From assembly GCF_907164915.1 (NCBI RefSeq), contig NC_061869.1, forward strand, positions 26,839,616 through 26,903,615: a stretch of 64,000 nt of DNA, given 5' to 3'. Made by a program: the position numbers and the translations under genes. The notes under the pieces were generated by a model. That model saw only the letters and a list, made by a program, of their open reading frames with translations, was not told where the DNA came from and did not search any database. Within the stretch, counting starts at the first letter, position 1; each line of letters starts with the position of its first letter. The DNA is from Impatiens glandulifera. Lineage: Eukaryota; Streptophyta; Magnoliopsida; Ericales; Balsaminaceae. This document shows positions 12,162 through 23,900 of the stretch, in pieces.

Positions 12162-12918
12162 TGTTGTTATGTAAATAAATTGAGGGGGAAAATTGGTTCA
12201 AACGTAAATGGACAGACATGAAGACAAAGGTCTCAATACGTCCAATGAACTAGAAGTTTAAGAAGCATAACCACTTAGACGTACGTCTACTCAAGAAGTT
12301 TTTATCTTCTCTCGGGAACTCACATCTTGGTTAATTAACCCACGTGGTTAGACGTATACGTCTAATAGATGTTAGACGTTTTTATGACAAGAGCAATTGG
12401 ATGCTCACGTCTAATCAAACACACGTCTAATAAGTGTTGTTCATGCATAGTTAGATGTCTACGTTTAATAGACGTTAGATGTTTATAAGACACGTGATTA
12501 GACGCTTGCGTCTAATAGACCCATGCGTCTAATAGACGAATTTCCCAATAAGAAGTGAAGAATGTGAAAAGTATATTAAATGTCTAACTACTTGTCAAAT
12601 ATAAACCAGTCACTTCTCAAATAGATTGAAGACAAGTGTCTCTAAATTTTTCAAAAGTGACTAAAATTTCTGATAACGTTCTTCTATACGTCTAATACTG
12701 ACTGTGCAGTTTCATGATTAATATTAATTGATAGACATGTCCCTTGGGAATAGGTTTCTGAATTTTTTGACGAATGGTATAATCATTAAATATGAATTGT
12801 TTCACGTTAACTCTCTGATATTTAATGAATGGTGTCACTCAAATGGTTGAGTGCTCCTAAATCATTGTCTCTCTCTCTAGAATTTGAATCGTCAAATTCT
12901 TGTGTTCATCTTGACAAA
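12162..12918 (+). promoter_or_regulatory. Post-pol leader of family A with TTAGAC palindromes
   Basis: This spacer links the pol stop to the first post-pol ORF. It opens with GAGGGGGAAAATTGG, which aligns with the region after pol in family B (about 56950). It carries several inverted repeats of the LTR minisatellite type, including a perfect 18-bp palindrome TTAGACGTATACGTCTAA at 12348-12365 and TAGACGTACGTCTA near 12278. A TATAAAC sequence lies near 12600, and a CT-rich stretch (TCTCTCTCTCTAG) near 12868 precedes the ATG at 12919. Confidence 0.55.
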
Positions 12919-13582
12919 ATGACTTCTTTCACTCCAAAATCCCTGCAAGTAGATTTCAAATATGTTTCTACTCTGACGATTCCTGGAATGATTCAAATGT
13001 TTGAATCATTGAAAGCCTCTAGGTTGAAGAAGTTTCTTCTCCCTCACTGCATTTATCACGAACAAGTTGTTCGTGTGTTCTTCGAATCTGCTAGCTTTTA
13101 CCACAACAAATACATTCGTGCAAATATTCTTGGCAAAGACATATGCTTCTCTGAAGAAACATTTGGCTTGTTCTTCAGACTCCCAACCAAAGGTATCCAT
13201 GAGTTTCCTTCTTCCCCAAATGAGATTCTGTCTGAAATGATGAATGTCTTTTTAGATCAAACCTCCTAAGAGGAAACTCTTCCTGTTGAGTATCACGGGA
13301 AGAGTAACTTCTTGAAAGTTTAGTATGCCCTACTCAACGACATTATCTCCAAATCCTTTCTTGCAAAAGACTCCTTCTACATCTACTGTACGAAGGTCTT
13401 TTAAATGATGGTGCCCATCACAAGGGGTGTAGCCATCAACTGGTCGAAATTCCTCTTCATCAACCTGGTCAAAATGATATGCTCCCAGAAGAAGATCTTC
13501 GGTTATGATGCTCCTCTTTGCGCATTCCTTTGATGTCTTCTTGATGAACCTAGTCACGGGTTTCACTCCTCTTCCAAAATCT
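12919..13582 (+). pseudogene. Family-A post-pol domain ORF, tandem copy a
   Basis: The ATG at 12919 opens a domain of the 32/57423/58608/59795 type: QVDF, MFESLKASRLKKFLL, VVRVFFESA, FRLPTKGIHEF, then NDIISKSFL, INWSKFLFINLVKM and FGYDAPL. The frame has stops at 13267 (TAA), 13321 (TAG), about 13402 (TAA) and near 13530, but the domain remains readable to the repeat junction at 13582. The open reading extends upstream to 12829, but the CT-rich leader and alignment favour 12919. The large tail seen in other post-pol ORFs is absent because the sequence is cut at the duplication joint. Confidence 0.7.
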
Positions 13583-14176
13583 TGCTCACGTCTAATCAAA
13601 CACACGTCTAATAAGTGTTGTTCATGCATAATTAGATGTCTACGTTTAATAGACGTTAGATGTTTATAAGACACGTGATTAGACGCTTGCGTCTAATAGA
13701 CCCATGCGTCTAATAGACGAATTTCCCAATAAGAAGTGAATAATGTGAAAAGTATATTAAATGTCTAACTACTTGTGTACTTAGACTTTTAATCTTCTAG
13801 CTATCTGGACAGCTGTCATCTGCAAAGGTATTTGTCTATGTACTATTTCCCGCAAAATATAAACCAGTCACTTCTCAAATAAATTGAAGACAAGTGTCTC
13901 TCAATTTTTCAAAAGTGACTAAAATTTCTGATAACGTTCTTCTATACGTCTAATACTGACTGTGCAGTTTCATGATTAATATTAATTGATAGACGTGTCC
14001 CTTGGGAATAGGTTTCTGAATTTTTTGACGGATGGTATAATCATTAAATATGAATTGTTTCACGTTATCTCTCTGATATTTAATGAATGGTGTCACTTAA
14101 ATGGTTGAGTGCTCCTAAATCCTTATCTCTCTCTCTAGAATTTGAATCGTCAAATTCTTGTGTTCATCTTGACAAA

Positions 14177-14752
14177 ATGACTTCTTTCACTCCAAAATCC
14201 CTGCAAGTAGATTTCAAATCTATTTCTACTCTAACGATTCCTGGAATGATTCAAATGTTTGAATCATTGAAAGCCTCTAGGTTGAAGAAGTTTCTTCTCC
14301 CTCACTGCATTTATCACGAACAAGTTGTTCGTGTGTTCTTCGAATCCGCTAGCTTTTACCACAACAAATACATTCGTGCGAATATTCATGGCAAAAACAT
14401 ATGCTTCTCTGTAGAAACATTTGGCTTGTTCTTCAGACTCCCAACCAAAGGTATCCATGAGTTTCCTTCTTCCTCAAATGAGATTCTGTCTGAAATGATG
14501 AATGTCTTTTTAGATCAAACCTCCGAAGAGGAAACTCTTCCTGTTGAGTATCACGGGAAGAGTAACTGCTTGAAAGTTTAGTATGCCCTACTCAACGACA
14601 TTATCTCCAAATCCTTTCTTGCAAAAGACTCCTCCTACATCTACTGTACGAATGTCTTTTAAATGATGGTGTCCATCACAAGGGGTGTAGCCATCAACTG
14701 GTCGAAATTCCTCTTCATCAACCTGGTCAAAATGATCTGCTCCCAGAAGAAG
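14177..14752 (+). pseudogene. Family-A post-pol domain ORF, tandem copy b
   Basis: Nearly identical to the copy at 12919. It stays open past the TAA that ends copy a (reading SEEET) to a TAG at 14579, which all three copies share. A shared TAA in the VF*MM segment follows, so the gene was broken before it was duplicated. It ends at about 14752, where a deletion joins it directly to inverted family-C sequence. Confidence 0.7.
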
Positions 14753-17470
14753 AGTTAGAAAAGGAAGATATATCAAGAGAAGATATTGGACAAATGAGGA
14801 GTTCATGATGAGAAGTATAACGAAGGTAGCGGGGTATTCTTTTTACTATAGACCAATGAGTGGTGGTAGAAGACTACATGAAATGGCATACACGGTTGAA
14901 ACCAAATGCTAGTTCAAGTCGAGTATGCACCAAATATTGGAGAGCACCAATAATGTTGCGGTACAAAATTGGTTCAGAAAGAGTGTCGCCATCATGGCGA
15001 GATAAAGATGTCCCAGAAGAGATTGGAGTATTAAGAGGTTTTGACTCACTCATATTGGCTCAGATATGAATTTCATTGATATATTTTGATTGAGAGAGAA
15101 AAATGCCGGTGGTAGATATATGAGCTTCAATCTCGAAAAAATAGTGTAGTGGACCTAAATCTTTAAGAGTGGAAATATGGTTAAGTTGAGAGATGATTGA
15201 GGAGATGTGAGAGGAAGAATTACTAGTGAATATAATATCATCCACGTAGATAAGAAATAACGATGTAATTTGTGGAGAGTGGTCCATGAATAAAGAAGAA
15301 TCATTTTTGGTTTCTTGAAAACCAATGGGTACTTTGTGAAGAAGACCAGATTTCAAATAAAGAAGACCAGATTTCAAGGTAGTATACCATTTACGGGGAG
15401 CTTGTTTGAGTCCATATAGTACTTTGTGAAGTTTGCACACATTATTAAGATAATTTGGATGAGTGATCTCATGCGGTTGAGACATAAAAACTTCTTCGTG
15501 TAGAGTTCCATGTAGAAAGGCATTGTTAACATCGAGTTGATGAATAGGCCATCAATGTGTGATGGAAAGTGAGAGGATGGTCTGGATGGTAGTATGTTTT
15601 ACAGATGAATGAATGTTTCAAGATAGTCAATGTCTTCTTATTGATGAAATCCCAATAAAACGAGCCTTGTGACGTTTAATGGAACCATCAGCTCTTTGTT
15701 TGATTTTGAAAACTCATTTACAACCCACGATATTCTATGAAGATCGAGGAATAAGATACCACGTCTTGTTTTGAATTAGAGCATTAAACTCATTTGCCAT
15801 GAAGGAACGCCATTGAGTATCTTTATTGGTGGTGGTGGAGAAACATGTGGATGGAGAGGTGGAGACGGTGGTAATGTTCGCATTGTGAAGGGCATGGGTT
15901 TTGGCACGTGAGATCATATGATGAGAGGAACATTCAGGAGCATGTATAACGGAGGAAAGTTCATATATGAGAGTAGAAGGATTGATTTAAGATGAGTTGG
16001 TTATTGATGATGGTTGATAGGAGTTTGATGTTTGCGAGTTGGTTGGTGAAGATGGATGGTTGGAGTTTGATGATGATGATGAGTGTTCAAATGTTTGAGA
16101 AGATGGTACTTCAAGGATTTGTGATGTTAAAATTGGGGAGATTAGAGGTGAAGAAAGTGGAAGAAAATGAAAGTGCGGTGTTGGAGAGACCGATGGTGTA
16201 GAAAGATTTGTAGAATCTATAATGTACTTTTAAATGAAAATGTGTGTTCATCAAAAGTGACGTGACGAGAGAGATATTATGTCGGAAGGAAGGTGTAGGT
16301 AACGATAGCCTTTGTGATTTGGACTATAGCCAAGAAAAATACATTTTAGAGTTCGAAGATCATTTTGTGAGAGTTATATGATCGAGTGAGCGGAAAGCAA
16401 GAACATCCAAATTTTTTATGGAATAGCTAGTTAGGAGGACGATTAAAAAGAATTTCAAAGGGAGATTAACGAGGCTTTCCATTTGAAGAAAAAAAATAAT
16501 GAGATACATACTTGTCAAAATTACATCATCCCAATACGATAGGGGAATAAAAGCATGAGCAAGAAGAGTGAGACTCATTTTTGTAAGGTGTAGAATCTTG
16601 CGTTCAGCAACACCATTTTATTCACTTGTATAAGGGCATGATAGACGGTGTTGGATGATGCCATAAGTTTCAAGATAATATTTCAGACTCTTATATTCGC
16701 CTCCTCAATTAGATTGTAGAGCTTTTATAGATGTGTAGACTTGAGTTTCAACAAGTGTCTTGAATTTAATAAAAGCTGGAAAGACATCAGATTTTCTATA
16801 GATAGGATATAGACAAGTAAAGCAGCTGTAGTCATCGATAAAATGGACAAAATATCGAAAATTGTTAGTAGAGAAAAGAGGAGCTGGACCCTAAACGTCA
16901 GAATGTATTAATTTTAATGGAGACTTACAACGAGATTGAAAAACAGAAAAATGAATTTTTGTGCTTTTCCATATTGACAAGATTCACAAAAACTTAATTT
17001 CTTGTTGCCAATAATAGGTAAATGAAAAGAAGACATAATAAACGTTTATGTTAATGATGAAGGGTGTCTAAGACAATGATGCCAAGAGTTGGCAGATGAA
17101 CGAGTTCCAATAAAAGCTTGATGAGTGGACAGAGGGTTGACGATTGAGTTTATGCAATATAGCCCTTTTTAAGTGTGTCGCAAAAGAGTTCCCTCTTCAT
17201 GACCTGATCCTTGACAATACAATAATTTGGATGAAATTCAAAAAATATATTATTATCGACATAAAATTTGGAAACACTTAGAAGATTTTTGGTTATTAAT
17301 GGGACATGTAATATATTACATAAATGAAGGTTTTTATTAAAACATGGAATGAATGATTGCCCAATATTAGAAATATGAAGAGGGTTACCGTCTCCTATTT
17401 TAATAGTTTATGTACCATTATATGGAGTTGAGATGCTAAAATTGTCAAGATTCGTTGTGAGATAGTCAGT
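14753..17470 (-). pseudogene. Inverted family-C copia pol (integrase, RT, partial RNase H), broken
   Basis: Read on the minus strand. The protease near 17470-17400 has its DSGAT site changed to DYGAT. A pre-integrase segment (NSWHHCLRHPS) lies near 17090, and the integrase end (SYWDDVILTSMYLI) is at 16360-16578. RT starts near 15917 (MANEFNALIQNKTW); the palm segment KLHKVLYGLKQAPRKWY and catalytic YVDDIIF lie at 15060-15485, YVDD at about 15237-15248. A short internal repeat (LKSGLL twice) interrupts the RT. The RNase H part stops near 14753; the second half of RNase H and the 3' LTR are missing. Gag style and short LTR suggest an Ale-type lineage. Many stops and frameshifts; inactive. Confidence 0.75.
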
Positions 17471-17488
17471 AGCACCATAGTCGGGATA

Positions 17489-18576
17489 CTAGGCCGAGTC
17501 ATAAATAAGAGGAGGTGTAGCCATCATAACAGAGTGTGTCGTTGAATTTTGATTCTGACGACGTCGACAAGTTTCAATCAAATGACCTGTAAAGTTGCAA
17601 ATCTTAAAAAACAGACCCGATCGACAAACATTAATCGCATAACCAAAACGATTACACAATTGACATTGCATTTTATTTCTATTGGGCCTACGAGGCCTAT
17701 GACCCTAACCCGATAGTAGAAGCCAGATCAGAGTGTGAAAATTTAGATGAACTTGAAGACCCATTTATTTGATATCCATTAGAATTATCGGAGCTTAATT
17801 TATTGACAGTTTCATTTTATACACTATAATCACTCGTAAAGGATACCGAAAGTCACGATCATTGGAAGTGAGATGGTTTCGAAATTCTTCTCGATCCAAA
17901 AGCAATATTAACGGTTTGAGAGTTAGAGTCGAGTGATTCAAGGCGAATCTCATGTGTAAGAAGAATTCCTTGGACGTCTTCGATGGCGATGAGGTCGGTG
18001 CGAGTGGTTACAGCTATAGTGAGAGATTCGTATTCAGGACCAAGTCCTCCTAAAGGATAAAGGATGAATTCTTCTGGAGATATGTTTTTCTCAGCACCAG
18101 CGAGACTATCGATGATTAATTTTATTTTCAATAAATATTCGGCCATCGGGAATGAGTCCTTCTTTACCATCTGAAGTTGAAGACGAAGCTGCATTAAACG
18201 AACTTGAGAGGCCAATGTGCATTCTAAAGTAGACCAAAGTGCTTTAGATTTAGTGCATGTTTCACAACCACTTAGGCTAGGATGGATTCTGAAAAAGTAG
18301 AGAGAAGCCATGAAAGGATCCTTTGATCTTTGTTCCTCCCAAATTGTAAAAGCAAGATTTGGAATGAGGACACTAGATCCATCAGCAATATCGGCTTGGA
18401 AAAAGGCTTCAGGGGCAGAATTAGTTCAAGTAACATATAGATATAGGCCATAACCTTTTAGGTAGGTAAGATTTGAGATTTCCAAATAAGAAAAGTTTTT
18501 ATGATCGAGTTTAATGGATGTGATATTGTGAAAGAGATGAGTCGTTGAAGCGAAAAAAAGATGAAGAAAAGGCCAT
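17489..18576 (-). pseudogene. Inverted family-C copia gag, broken
   Basis: The minus-strand Gag is recognisable from ATG at about 18576. It includes KLDHKNFLIWKSQILPTLKG, then LWSTLECTLASQVRLMQLR, MAEYLLKIKLIIDSLAG and LGGLGPEYESLTIAVTTR, which match the UBN2 domain. It ends in a Cys-rich CCHC-like knuckle (CQLCNRFGYAINVC) at about 17640. Several frameshifts and stops break it. It lies just downstream of its own primer binding site and 5' LTR on the right. Confidence 0.75.
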
Positions 18577-18605
18577 GGATACAGAGGTTTGTTAAAACGA
18601 ATAAT

Positions 18606-18619
18606 GGCTCTAATACTAA
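18606..18619 (-). promoter_or_regulatory. Primer binding site of family C (decayed)
   Basis: On the minus strand this reads TTAGTATTAGAGCC, two changes from the canonical iMet-type TTGGTATCAGAGCC. It directly follows the LTR at 18620-18856. Confidence 0.75.
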
Positions 18620-18856
18620 GTTAGAAAAGATAAGTAAACAAGAACTTGATGTAGATTAAGAATGTATTTCTATGTGTTATTAAAATTACAAGAGTATGAA
18701 TTTATACAAAAATAAGAGAAACTAAAAGGTTAGAATATGTAAAGATTTTAAGTACACTTAATAGATGAAATATAAAAATCAAGAGACTAAGTGTGTTGCT
18801 CTTTAATTATAGAGTCTTTAATAAGGAGTTTGGTAAGAGTACTATAAGATATAACA
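18620..18856 (-). mobile_element. 5' LTR of inverted family-C element (about 237 bp)
   Basis: On the minus strand it begins TGTTATATCTTATAGTACTC and ends TTTTCTAAC just before the primer binding site. The length of about 240 bp is typical of small copia LTRs. It includes a TATAAATTCATA stretch. No 3' partner is present in this unit. Confidence 0.75.
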
Positions 18857-19017
18857 TATAAAATTTATTTAAACATAATTTAGTGTTAGAACATACAAAA
18901 CCGTTTATAATTTTCCTCAACTTTTTCAACAGGCCAAACAAATAATATAAGCTCTTTAAACCGGTCAACAATTACGAGTTTTGAATATTTATTCTAAATA
19001 ATCAAAAAGGAAGAAAT
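18857..19017 (+). mobile_element. 3' internal tail and polypurine tract of family-D element
   Basis: The last ~60 bases (TTTTGAATATTTATTCTAAATAATC then AAAAAGGAAGAAAT) resemble the end of family B before its LTR. This shows that family D is a related element of which only the tail and LTR remain. Nothing else is recognised in the stretch. Confidence 0.6.
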
Positions 19018-20559
19018 TGTTAGAATATAATTGTTAGAACTTATGAAAAGTCTAATGAATAGATAAAACTAATTTCAAATAAATATATATATTAAACCGC
19101 TAAGTCATATCAAGTATATTAATTGGTTTAAATATAGCAAGAAGGTTCTCTAGTGTAGTGGTAAACACTCCTGCCTGTCACACAGGTGACCAGTGATCGA
19201 ATCTCACCGACTATAAATAAAGTTTTGATATTTCAAGAAAGCTGATCAAAATAACGAAATTTACCTGTAAGCTTGACGGCTCTATAAAGATCGATCAACA
19301 GGCACTTAATGCTCCCGAAGAGGAGATCGGTCAACCGATACTTAATGCTCCTAAAGTAAAGACGGTTTTATAATGAAGCATGGCCGGTTAATTAAATACT
19401 TTGGCATTAAATGAGGAGTGACTTCTGTCATAAATGAGCTCTGGTTATTAAATGAGCTTCGGTTAATTAAATTCTTTCAGCTCCAGTTATTAAATGAACT
19501 ACAAACCGAAAATATACGGTTGGACATATCCGATCAACCTCTTGAAAAACGTAAACTACCATATATCTCCAACGGGCAGATCATCCAAACGATAATGAAT
19601 ACATTGAAGATAACATGTTAAGACAAAAAAATATTCCTTGATAATATGCAAAAGAAGGTTCTGAACCAGGCATGAGGCAGGATAATGATTATCTGACCTT
19701 ACCGATGTCCACAAGTAACCTTTAAGAGGCAGGCGGCTGCCCACTGCACAAATGTCATGTGTACAAAGACAAAGCGTGCAAGTTACCTAATCCAGACCAG
19801 CACGACTCCTTTTGACTAATCCCCGGATGAGAGAGAAATATGATCGTTGTCATATTTCCATTATAAAAAGAGGAAGCTGGAGAGCTGAAGAATAGTCAGA
19901 CGCTCCAGGACGTGCTATCAGATTACAAAGTTAAAGAGAGAAAAACTCCTTGCGCGATCCTTTCACTCTTACGAACATACCTTGAGAAATCTACCAAGCT
20001 ATTGACTGATAACAACGAACTGAAAAGTTCTGTGTATTTACATATTTGTAAAAGTGTATTACAATACTGTACAAGTATTGTAAAGTGAACATCGAGCAGT
20101 AAATAAGACTCGATTGTGTTTTGGAATATTCCTTAGTGAATAACGTTCTCACTGTTTGAGAAGAAGGGGTGAAGTAAGAGTTTTATCTCCGAACATCCAT
20201 AAAATATGTGTCTTGTGTTCTTCATTTATTTTCGGTCACCAAACCAACCGAACCGGTTTTCTCCCAAACCAACCGAACCAGTTTTCCCTTAAACCATCCA
20301 AACTGGTTTTCCCTTAAACCAACCGAACCAGTTTTCCTAACATTCCAACCAATTCTTCTCCATTCTATTCTTTAACTGATCTTTGTGTGTTGCTTCAAGC
20401 TGAAACAATCTATTTTCGCACTTGAACCCGGTTTAAGAGTTTGTGTGGTGTTAAGACAGATGTTAATTCTTAACCGAATTAGTGCCAACCGTTTTGTGTG
20501 TTTTAAGAGGTCTCCTTTGGCCAGACCCCGGTCCTCTATCGGCGATCCTGATCCTTACA
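19018..20559 (+). mobile_element. Family-D LTR, copy 1 (about 1.54 kb)
   Basis: Starts TGTTAGAATATAATTG after a polypurine tract and ends CCTGATCCTTACA. It has a TATAAAAA box at 19862-19869 and a variant of the conserved U5 block (GGTGAAGTAAGAG at 20168-20180, CTCCGAACATCCATAAA after it). CCAACCGAACCGGTTTTC-type repeats lie near 20240-20340. It is followed by unrelated AT-rich DNA rather than a primer binding site, so it is a 3' or solo LTR. It contains a tRNA-Asp-like sequence. Confidence 0.8.
19144..19215 (+). tRNA. tRNA-Asp(GUC)-like sequence inside the D LTR
   Basis: The sequence folds as a degenerate tRNA. It has a perfect 4-bp D stem (GTGT/ACAC), an anticodon arm CCTGC-CTGTCAC-ACAGG with a GTC anticodon and one mismatch, and a T arm with TCGAATC in the loop. 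The A-box-like TAGTGTAGTGG and B-box GATCGAATC both fit the Pol III consensus. The acceptor stem pairs poorly, so it is a pseudo-tRNA or tRNA-derived module, not a likely functional tRNA gene. Confidence 0.55.
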
Positions 20560-21945
20560 AGAGTAAATATTAATTGTCATTTTATTTGAAATACTATAAT
20601 AATAATGAAGACTAAAATTTGAAGGTGGTATTATTTTTAAGTTTGAAAGGTTTGAGAGCTTGTTTGAGGTTGTAAGGTTATTTGAAAAGATGAAAATTCC
20701 TTATATAAAAAAGTTAGCTCTTAACTCATTATGTTATTTAGGAGGTAGTTTAAGTGATTTCCATTTTTTCCATTTCTATATCTCAATGTCTTAGAGTTAA
20801 AAAATAAACTTAACTTGTCTTTCAAATCTTTTTCCCTCCGATGGCCTTTTTAGTATTGGAGGGTGCCTTGTTTTCCTTTTTATCACGTAGTTTTGAGTTA
20901 ATGTTGCGTTTTGTTCGACCCAACATCCTATTTAGCCGGATCGATTTTTTCGTCTCAGATTTTTATAGTCTGAATAATACTTTCAATCATCGGTGGGTCA
21001 TTTGCTACTCATACTTTCCGATTGTCTATAATCTAAGACAAATGTTAAAGACCGTTTTTAATGCAAAGATAGTTGCGGTGCACCTGTTACAAATGAGAAG
21101 TTTTTTTGTAGTGTATGATCAAAAATAGTATTAATAGATACATGTAAAATGGTCCCTAGATTAAAGATAAATTTTAAAAACTTTTTAAAAGAACAAGTTA
21201 ATTTTATAATTTATTGGAAGAACAATTTAGTTACAAAACAAATTTTGGAACAACTATTTATATTGAGAATACATCCAAAACAAACAATACTTTATGCATA
21301 AAAACAAATGAGATGTAGTATAATGAAGCAAACACATCATGGGAGAGAAACAAATAATGCAGCAATTGATTATCTATTTCAAACCAAATGAATGTGAATA
21401 ATGTACAACTTTAACATTTCTTTTAGTTCTAGAGAATATTTTTGACCCTTATAATTAGAATTTTTTTTTTTAAAATACATTGAATATAAAGGTCATTGAA
21501 GAACAAAAAAATACAACTTAAATAAAAGAAAAATGTCAAATGAAAAAAAAACATAATGCTGTCTAATTTATTTCATTTAGTAAAAAATGTAATCACAATT
21601 AATTTGTTATGTTTCAATACTATTTAAGACATTTCTATAAATCTATAATTCATAAACAATATTTAATTTTTAAATAAAAAATATTAATATACAAACACAC
21701 AAAATATTTGAGTAAACTAAATTTCATCAATCCATCTCAAAAGTAACATTGAAATATAGATATTATATTATATATAGTATATATAATTATTGACTTACAA
21801 TTTATAAAATTCATAAATATATAATCATATCAAAGTCGGGTATCTTTATAAACGAAAATAAAGTGACATTATAATCAAATATTTAATATTAGATGTGATT
21901 GTACTGCAAATGTTGTATCCTTAATCACGTCATTGTCTGAGGGCA
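20560..21945. other. AT-rich intergenic spacer, no gene recognised
   Basis: This lies between the D LTR and the 3' end of the ASG1-like gene. It contains a 95-codon plus-strand reading frame (20841-21128), judged non-coding because most differences from its copy at 41341 change the amino acid. The part next to the gene stop (about 21700-21945) is AT-rich with AATATTAAATATT-type stretches suited to poly(A) signals for the minus-strand gene. Confidence 0.6.
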
Positions 21946-23825
21946 TTAACGGTTAAAACGTTCATGAGGAATATGATCATCATCAACGGTGTTATTAACA
22001 TAATTATCTTGGTTGTGAGACACATAATTGTGAGGAAGTGAATTGTCACTGAAGTCTACTACTGGTGACTCGTCATTAAATAAGTGTTGCTCAATGTTTC
22101 GTAGTATTTCATTGTTGTTGTTTACTGTCCCATTAAATTGTACATTTTCCTCTTGTATAGAAGGCATAACATTTGACATGAATGGAATTTGGTCGCTCAT
22201 TGGTAGGGTGTTAAGTGCACCATATGTTTCTATTGTATCACCGAAATTGTTGATAGTGGAACTTTGTTGGTAATGCATACCTACAAGTAATAGATGAAAC
22301 AAAATAAGCAAATCATAGTTCTGTTTATTGCATATATGAGTAATAAGTTACCTGGATTTTGTAATGATGAGTCATGTATCTGAATAGAGTTCGGGTGATT
22401 ATGCATCTGAATAGAGTTCGAATGCTTCGAATGTAGGTTGTAGTTAGTCTGGTCATATTGTGGAGGAAACATTTGGGGCAATGGGTCATATTGTGGAGGT
22501 AACATTTGGGGTAATGGATCTGACATCTCTAGAGAGGGTACAGATTGGGGCAATATTCCCATACCAAATTGGATATTTGAAGTATTCGAATTGTTGGGTT
22601 GGAAGTACGGAAATTCTATCACGGGAAACACATTTTTACTAATATCCATCAAACGAGAATCACTTTGCAAGAGCGTCTCATAGTGTTTATCAAGTGTTCT
22701 AGGAGGAAACGTGACATGATGAATCCTAGAAAACAAAATTTGATAAAGATAAAATTGATGTATCTTAATTGACCCAATTTTGCATGGGATTTGAAGCTCA
22801 ATCCTTGACTATGAAATAATAAGTGGATATTAAATATGTATAACAAATATGAAATGAGACATCATTCCACTTTTGTTACACTATTCTTTATATAAGGTAC
22901 ATTCGTTTTTTTAATTAAAACTAAATTTACCTGAAAATGGATGCTTGACCTTGTGTGAAATCAAATGACTCTTCCCAAGTTGTTTTCCTCATCGGTACTG
23001 GGTCACGCTCTCGAAAGAATAGAGGAGATTTGTTCAACTAAAAAATAAAAGACATATTATCATAAAATCTCACCTTTTCAATCAAATCATGTTTCAAGTT
23101 TAGATTTATTTTGATAATTAATTAAACTATCAAATGGAGCATATTAAAAAATAAATAATGAAATAAAGAATGGAATGGTAGCTCTAACCAATAATTCTAA
23201 AGTTCCGGGTTGATTCTCAATCATAGTCGCCCTCATTGCATCGATGTCACTAAAATGAATCTCCATCTTACTTTTTAAGTTATTTTCCAAAATTTCCCAA
23301 GCGATTTTCTTAGTTGAATAGTAACATTTGGCCTTCAACTCACCTTCGTATCTTAAAACTTTCTGCATAATCATTAATTTAAGTGAATTAGTAATGTTAT
23401 CTAAAGAAACGATTATATGATCAACCTCTTAACGAGAGTCAATCTTTTGTTTTAACCCAATAACTATTATAACAAATTGTCAAAAAATTATAAATGGTCT
23501 AGAAGAAATCAAATATAACTAAACACAACAACATAGTCAATGGAGAACAAGATTTTGTGATCCAATAAAATCCTCACCTCCCAAGTGCCAATCTTGAGCA
23601 ATATTATTGGAAAATTGGTAGCTTTATACTTTTCTTGGGTTGATTTGGGCATTTCGAACTTTTCCAGGAAATGTACTTCATTGATACCCAATTCCATGTT
23701 ATGTCCGGAGCCCTCCAAAATATGTAAATGTATTTATTAAATACTAAAATAAAAGGAAGTGTGGACAAATGATATTTATAATTGCATACCACTGTCATGT
23801 TTGAAGAATCTATTCCATCCTCCAT
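21946..23825 (-). CDS. ASG1-like protein (At2g24100/At4g30780 family), copy 1, six exons
   Basis: Exons on the minus strand are 23825-23790, 23712-23578, 23362-23189, 23037-22931, 22725-22352 and 22280-21946. All introns have GT-AG ends and phases agree, giving 386 residues. The conserved core spans exons 2-5: LLKIGTWE, VLRYEGELKAKCYYSTKK, KMEIHFSDIDAMRAT, PGTLELL, SPLFFRERDP, FDFTQGQAS and the segment ending TLDKHYETLLQSDSRL. This matches plant ALTERED SEED GERMINATION 1-like proteins, whose biochemical role is unclear. The C-terminal half is Asn/Gln/Pro-rich and low complexity. The N-terminus is much shorter than in the Arabidopsis proteins as I recall them (roughly 460-590 residues). A TATA box lies 68-75 bp upstream of the ATG. 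It is the only host-type gene here and is repeated at 42469. Confidence 0.8.
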
Positions 23826-23892
23826 TAGACCAAATGTATTTCTCTTTCGATATCTCTGATCTACATATGCTTAAAACATATATTTGTTGCTA

Positions 23893-23900
23893 TATTTATA
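23893..23900 (-). promoter_or_regulatory. TATA box of ASG1-like copy 1
   Basis: On the minus strand it reads CCTATAAATATAG, placed 68-75 bp before the ATG at 23825. It is conserved at 44416-44423 before copy 2. Confidence 0.6.

Larger units (their letters stand above)
12402..14763. repeat. 1181-bp local tandem duplication (12402-13582 / 13583-14763)
   Basis: GCTCACGTCTAATCAAACAC at about 12403 recurs at about 13584, and the following ~1.15 kb including the post-pol ORF is repeated. The first copy lacks ~75 bp (near 12596) that the second copy and 34155-34240 retain. The second copy lacks ~100 bp at its 3' end near 14752. Unit 2 of the large duplication has only one copy, so this event is specific to unit 1. 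Confidence 0.9.

Noticed and set aside
19144..19215. A functional tRNA-Asp gene
   Set aside because: The acceptor stem hardly pairs, the anticodon and T stems have mismatches, and it sits inside an LTR; retained only as tRNA-like.
20841..21128. 95-codon plus-strand ORF beginning MAFLVLEGALF, repeated at 41341-41652
   Set aside because: Differences between the two copies are nearly all amino-acid changing, there is no recognisable domain, and the surroundings are AT-rich spacer. Probably a chance frame.
22043..22273. 76-codon plus-strand ORF
   Set aside because: Antisense to the last exon of the ASG1-like gene; no independent support.
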